Shown: positions 6,771 to 8,097 of the stretch, piece after piece
Layout: each line of letters starts with the position of its first letter
Numbering within the stretch: the first letter of the stretch is position 1
Source of the DNA: Anaerolineaceae bacterium UBA6086
GTDB taxonomy: Bacteria; Chloroflexota; Anaerolineae; Anaerolineales; Anaerolineaceae
Direction of reading: 5' to 3'
Assembly (NCBI GenBank): GCA_002436005.1
Contig: DIXG01000039.1
Span: forward strand, 543-8,639
DNA length: 8,097 nucleotides
The notes under the pieces: generated by a model
The model's database searches: none
The model's input: only the letters and a program-made list of their open reading frames with translations
What the model was told of the DNA's origin: nothing
Translations under genes and position numbers: made by a program

Positions 6771-6783
6771 AATGGAGTATAAT
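6755..6783 (+). promoter_or_regulatory. Promoter of tRNA-Arg
   Basis: A perfect -10 box TATAAT (6778-6783) lies 13 nt before the mature tRNA 5' end. The best -35 candidate, GTTACC at 6755-6760 with a 17-bp spacer, is weak. The -10 falls only 7 nt after the stop codon of the peptidase gene, so the promoter overlaps that gene's end. Confidence 0.5.
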
Positions 6784-6796
6784 CATCTCGACTTAA

Positions 6797-6870
6797 GCTC
6801 CAGTGGCTCAAGTGGATAGAGCAAGGCACTCCTAACGCCTAGGTTGGGGGTTCGAGTCCCTCCTGGAGCA
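6797..6870 (+). tRNA. tRNA-Arg (anticodon CCU)
   Basis: The 74-nt sequence folds into a full cloverleaf. The acceptor stem GCTCCAG/CTGGAGC is a perfect 7 bp, and the D stem is GCTC/GAGC with a GGA-containing loop. The anticodon loop is CTCCTAA, with anticodon CCT at 6831-6833. A 5-nt variable loop precedes the T stem GGGGG/CCCTC (one G-U pair) and the loop TTCGAGT. The discriminator is A and the CCA end is not encoded. The anticodon reads AGG (Arg). C35 and the A after the D-loop GG agree with known arginine identity elements. The anticodon stem AGGCA/CGCCT has an A-C mismatch at its loop end (6828 with 6836). Confidence 0.96.
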
Positions 6871-6890
6871 TATATGCAAAAATTTGCAGC

Positions 6891-6918
6891 AAAAAAGCGC
6901 CTGATCAGGCGCTTTTTT
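6891..6918. terminator. Bidirectional intrinsic terminator between tRNA-Arg and a convergent gene
   Basis: GCGCCTGATCAGGCGC (6897-6912) is a perfect palindrome flanked by six A on the left and six T on the right, so it forms a GC-rich hairpin followed by a U-tract on both strands. It lies 20 nt after the tRNA and 15 nt past the stop of the convergent gene, serving both. Confidence 0.9.
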
Positions 6919-6933
6919 GGATGTGTTTAATTT

Positions 6934-7314
6934 TTACCAATCCGTATCCGCATCATCAAAATCCATGTCGATGTCATCTTCTTCGTCGATTTCCAGCTCT
7001 TTCCTGACCCACAGGATCAGCATTTCACCATCTTCTGAATCGACTGACCGGGCGGCGACAATTGGAACTTCCTGTTTCATCCCGATCGGATCTCGATATT
7101 CCAAATACATGGTTGCTTTGTGTGCCCAAGCTTTGTGGCAGCGTTCAATCAGCGCAGTGCTGTTGAAGGTGCGCAGCGTAGTGCGGGCAGTGTCATAAAG
7201 GTAGGGGCCTTCCGTCAAACCCGCTGTCCAGCCATTGATTCCCATGATGAAATCGGTATCAACTGAATCGAAATTTGGGGTCGGGCCTTCAATGATTGTA
7301 ATTTTATTGTCCAT
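6934..7314 (-). CDS. Conserved-looking hypothetical protein, 126 residues, acidic C-terminus
   Basis: Function not recognised. The protein begins MDNKITIIEGPTPNF and has no signal peptide or membrane segment, so it is probably cytoplasmic. It contains a central stretch rich in aromatic and charged residues (LYDTARTTLRTFNSTALIERCHKAW, split here as about residues 40-64), then a beta-like run with MYLEYRD and EVPIVAARSVDSEDGEMLILWVR. The last 20 or so residues are nearly all Asp and Glu. I have an impression of similar small proteins in Anaerolineae genomes, which a database search could test. Start choice: ATG 7314 has GAGGA 8 nt upstream, whereas an in-frame ATG at 7335 lies upstream of that site with no SD. 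It is convergent to tRNA-Arg and shares its terminator. The RBS lies in one arm of a 13-bp inverted repeat, suggesting control of expression. Confidence 0.8.
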   Translation of the reverse strand: MDNKITIIEGPTPNFDSVDTDFIMGINGWTAGLTEGPYLYDTARTTLRTFNSTALIERCHKAWAHKATMYLEYRDPIGMKQEVPIVAARSVDSEDGEMLILWVRKELEIDEEDDIDMDFDDADTDW

Positions 7315-7316
7315 AT

Positions 7317-7378
7317 AAAAAATCCTCGAAAGCATATTACCACAAAAGACAAGGGTAGACCAGCACTTTCGAGGATTT
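7317..7378 (-). promoter_or_regulatory. 13-bp inverted repeat covering the RBS of the 126-residue gene; terminator-like
   Basis: Arms at 7320-7332 and 7366-7378 are perfectly complementary over 13 bp, with a 33-nt loop. In minus-strand RNA the 3' arm is CTTTCGAGGATTT, which contains the GAGGA ribosome binding site (7323-7327) and merges into a run of six T (7317-7322) just before ATG 7314. It therefore resembles both an intrinsic terminator for the upstream repeat-protein gene and an RBS-hiding hairpin. The plus direction lacks a comparable T-run, so any terminator activity should be minus-directed. Confidence 0.55.
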
Positions 7379-7416
7379 ATCGTGAATTTAATCGGTTCCT
7401 AAACCACTTTCCTCAA

Positions 7417-7433
7417 TCAGGTGAAGCGCCTGA
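7417..7433. terminator. Short hairpin next to the stop of the repeat-protein gene
   Basis: TCAGGTG/CGCCTGA (7 bp with one G-U pair, 3-nt loop) begins 3 nt after the minus-strand stop. Minus-strand RNA has no U-run after it; on the plus strand AATTTT follows. It may protect an mRNA end or weakly stop antisense transcription. Confidence 0.25.
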
Positions 7434-7436
7434 ATT

Positions 7437-8097
7437 TTATGGATAGGTATTATTGTAGAACCAGTTATAAGCGTAGAAACCACCAGCGGTTGCTTCCATT
7501 CGGATGGCGATTTGACTGTCACCCGCCAGGGCAGCTGGCACTGTAAAGGTTTGGCTGAAGACGCCGCCTGTGCCGGAATTGATTGTTGTCACATAGATTC
7601 CATCCACGCCTTTGGTGCCCATCTTGCCCATGAATACCTTAAAATCCGTATCTGCCGGGAAGTTATAGGTTTTGACGGAGACTGAGGCGTCTTTGACCAC
7701 AGCGGTGATTGAGAAGCTCGGATAACCCGTATAGCCATCTGGTGCGTCATCATCTGCGCCATCGTCTGCTGCTGCAGTGTTATTGTAGAACCAGTTGTAG
7801 GCATAGTAGCCGCCCGAGGTTGCTTCCAGGCGGATAGCAATCTGGTAATCACCAGCCAGAGCGGCGGGAATATCGAATGTTTTGCTAAAGACGCCGCCTG
7901 AGCCGGAATCAATGGTTTTGACCAGAATACCGCTCACGCCCTTGGTGCCCATCTTGCCCATCAGCACCTGGAATTCTGTATTGGCAGGGAAATTGTTGGT
8001 CTTGATCGTGACTGTTTTATCCTTCTCAACGCTGGTGATCGAAAAAGTCGGAATACCAACATACCCACCAGGAGTGCCCGTCCCAGCTCCGGCTGTG
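7437..8097 (-). CDS. Repeat protein with about 110-residue YAYNWFYNNT units, 5' end outside window
   Basis: The frame is open from the right edge to TAA at 7437-7439, giving 220 visible C-terminal residues; the start and any signal peptide are beyond the window. Two tandem copies of a beta-rich unit are seen, each running from GY.G.P.FSIT through a central MGKMGTKGV and a GVFS.TF..PAALAGD.QIAIR segment to a YAYNWFYNNT end. They are joined by an acidic linker, AAADDGADDDAPD. The Gly, Thr, Asn and aromatic content with no cysteine suggests a secreted or surface beta-sandwich domain. I associate this repeat type with Anaerolineae proteins of unknown role. Function is not assignable; carbohydrate binding or adhesion is only a guess. 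A GTG at 7967 inside the frame is not a credible start because the repeat continues upstream of it. Confidence 0.85.
   Translation of the reverse strand, partial: TAGAGTGTPGGYVGIPTFSITSVEKDKTVTIKTNNFPANTEFQVLMGKMGTKGVSGILVKTIDSGSGGVFSKTFDIPAALAGDYQIAIRLEATSGGYYAYNWFYNNTAAADDGADDDAPDGYTGYPSFSITAVVKDASVSVKTYNFPADTDFKVFMGKMGTKGVDGIYVTTINSGTGGVFSQTFTVPAALAGDSQIAIRMEATAGGFYAYNWFYNNTYP
7446..7736 (-). repeat. C-terminal copy of the 330-bp coding repeat
   Basis: This copy encodes about 97 residues from GYTGYPSF to the final YNWFYNNT. It aligns with 7776-8066 at a constant 330-bp offset without an indel. The DNA has many synonymous and conservative changes, with an identical 20-bp patch at 7612-7631 shared with 7942-7961. 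Confidence 0.8.
7776..8066 (-). repeat. Upstream copy of the 330-bp coding repeat
   Basis: This copy encodes about 97 residues from GYVGIPTF to YNWFYNNT and is followed by the acidic linker that separates it from the last copy. A short Gly/Thr/Ala/Pro-rich stretch precedes it at the window edge, so further units upstream are possible but not seen. Confidence 0.8.

Noticed and set aside
1..8097. Mobile elements, CRISPR array, defence or phage genes
   Set aside because: No transposase, integrase, spaced direct repeats, toxin-antitoxin pair or phage protein was seen. All complete genes but one are recognisable core functions.

Overview
The window looks like a piece of a Chloroflexota chromosome, most likely class Anaerolineae. 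This is an inference from protein character. The S1 protein carries four S1 domains, and the window edge holds tandem extracellular-type repeats ending in the motif YAYNWFYNNT, a type I associate with Anaerolineae proteins. Base composition is intermediate. Promoters read as ordinary sigma-70 type, and Shine-Dalgarno sequences are mostly clear. No mobile element, CRISPR array, phage gene or defence system is visible. Most of the content is core housekeeping.

Layout. Positions 1-1366 (minus) hold most of a ribosomal protein S1 homologue that runs off the left edge inside an acidic, repetitive tail. Two strong tandem promoters precede it, at 1401-1429 and 1481-1508. Positions 1531-3795 (minus) encode an FtsK/SpoIIIE DNA translocase with an extended -10 promoter. 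A 559-bp gap (3796-4354) separates it from the divergent rho gene (4355-5623, plus). The gap holds the ftsK promoter, a perfect DnaA box, a small palindrome, two rho promoters and a long rho leader. Forty bases after rho comes a membrane-anchored LysM/M23 peptidase (5664-6770, plus). It is followed by tRNA-Arg(CCU) at 6797-6870 and a symmetric terminator at 6891-6918 that faces a convergent gene. On the minus strand, 6934-7314 encodes a 126-residue protein of unknown function. Its ribosome binding site lies inside one arm of a 13-bp inverted repeat (7320-7378). Positions 7437-8097 (minus) hold the C-terminal part of a protein built from about 110-residue tandem repeats, whose start is beyond the right edge.

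How the genes relate. S1 (translation initiation), FtsK (chromosome segregation), Rho (transcription termination) and the M23 peptidase (cell-wall hydrolysis) are independent core functions. Each transcription unit seems to have its own promoter, so this is a cluster of neighbours rather than one pathway. The M23 gene might be co-transcribed with rho.

I found no convincing new multi-gene system. The points most worth a second look are the hairpin that hides the RBS of the 126-residue gene, the repeat protein at the right edge, and the long, structured rho leader with a possible leader peptide.
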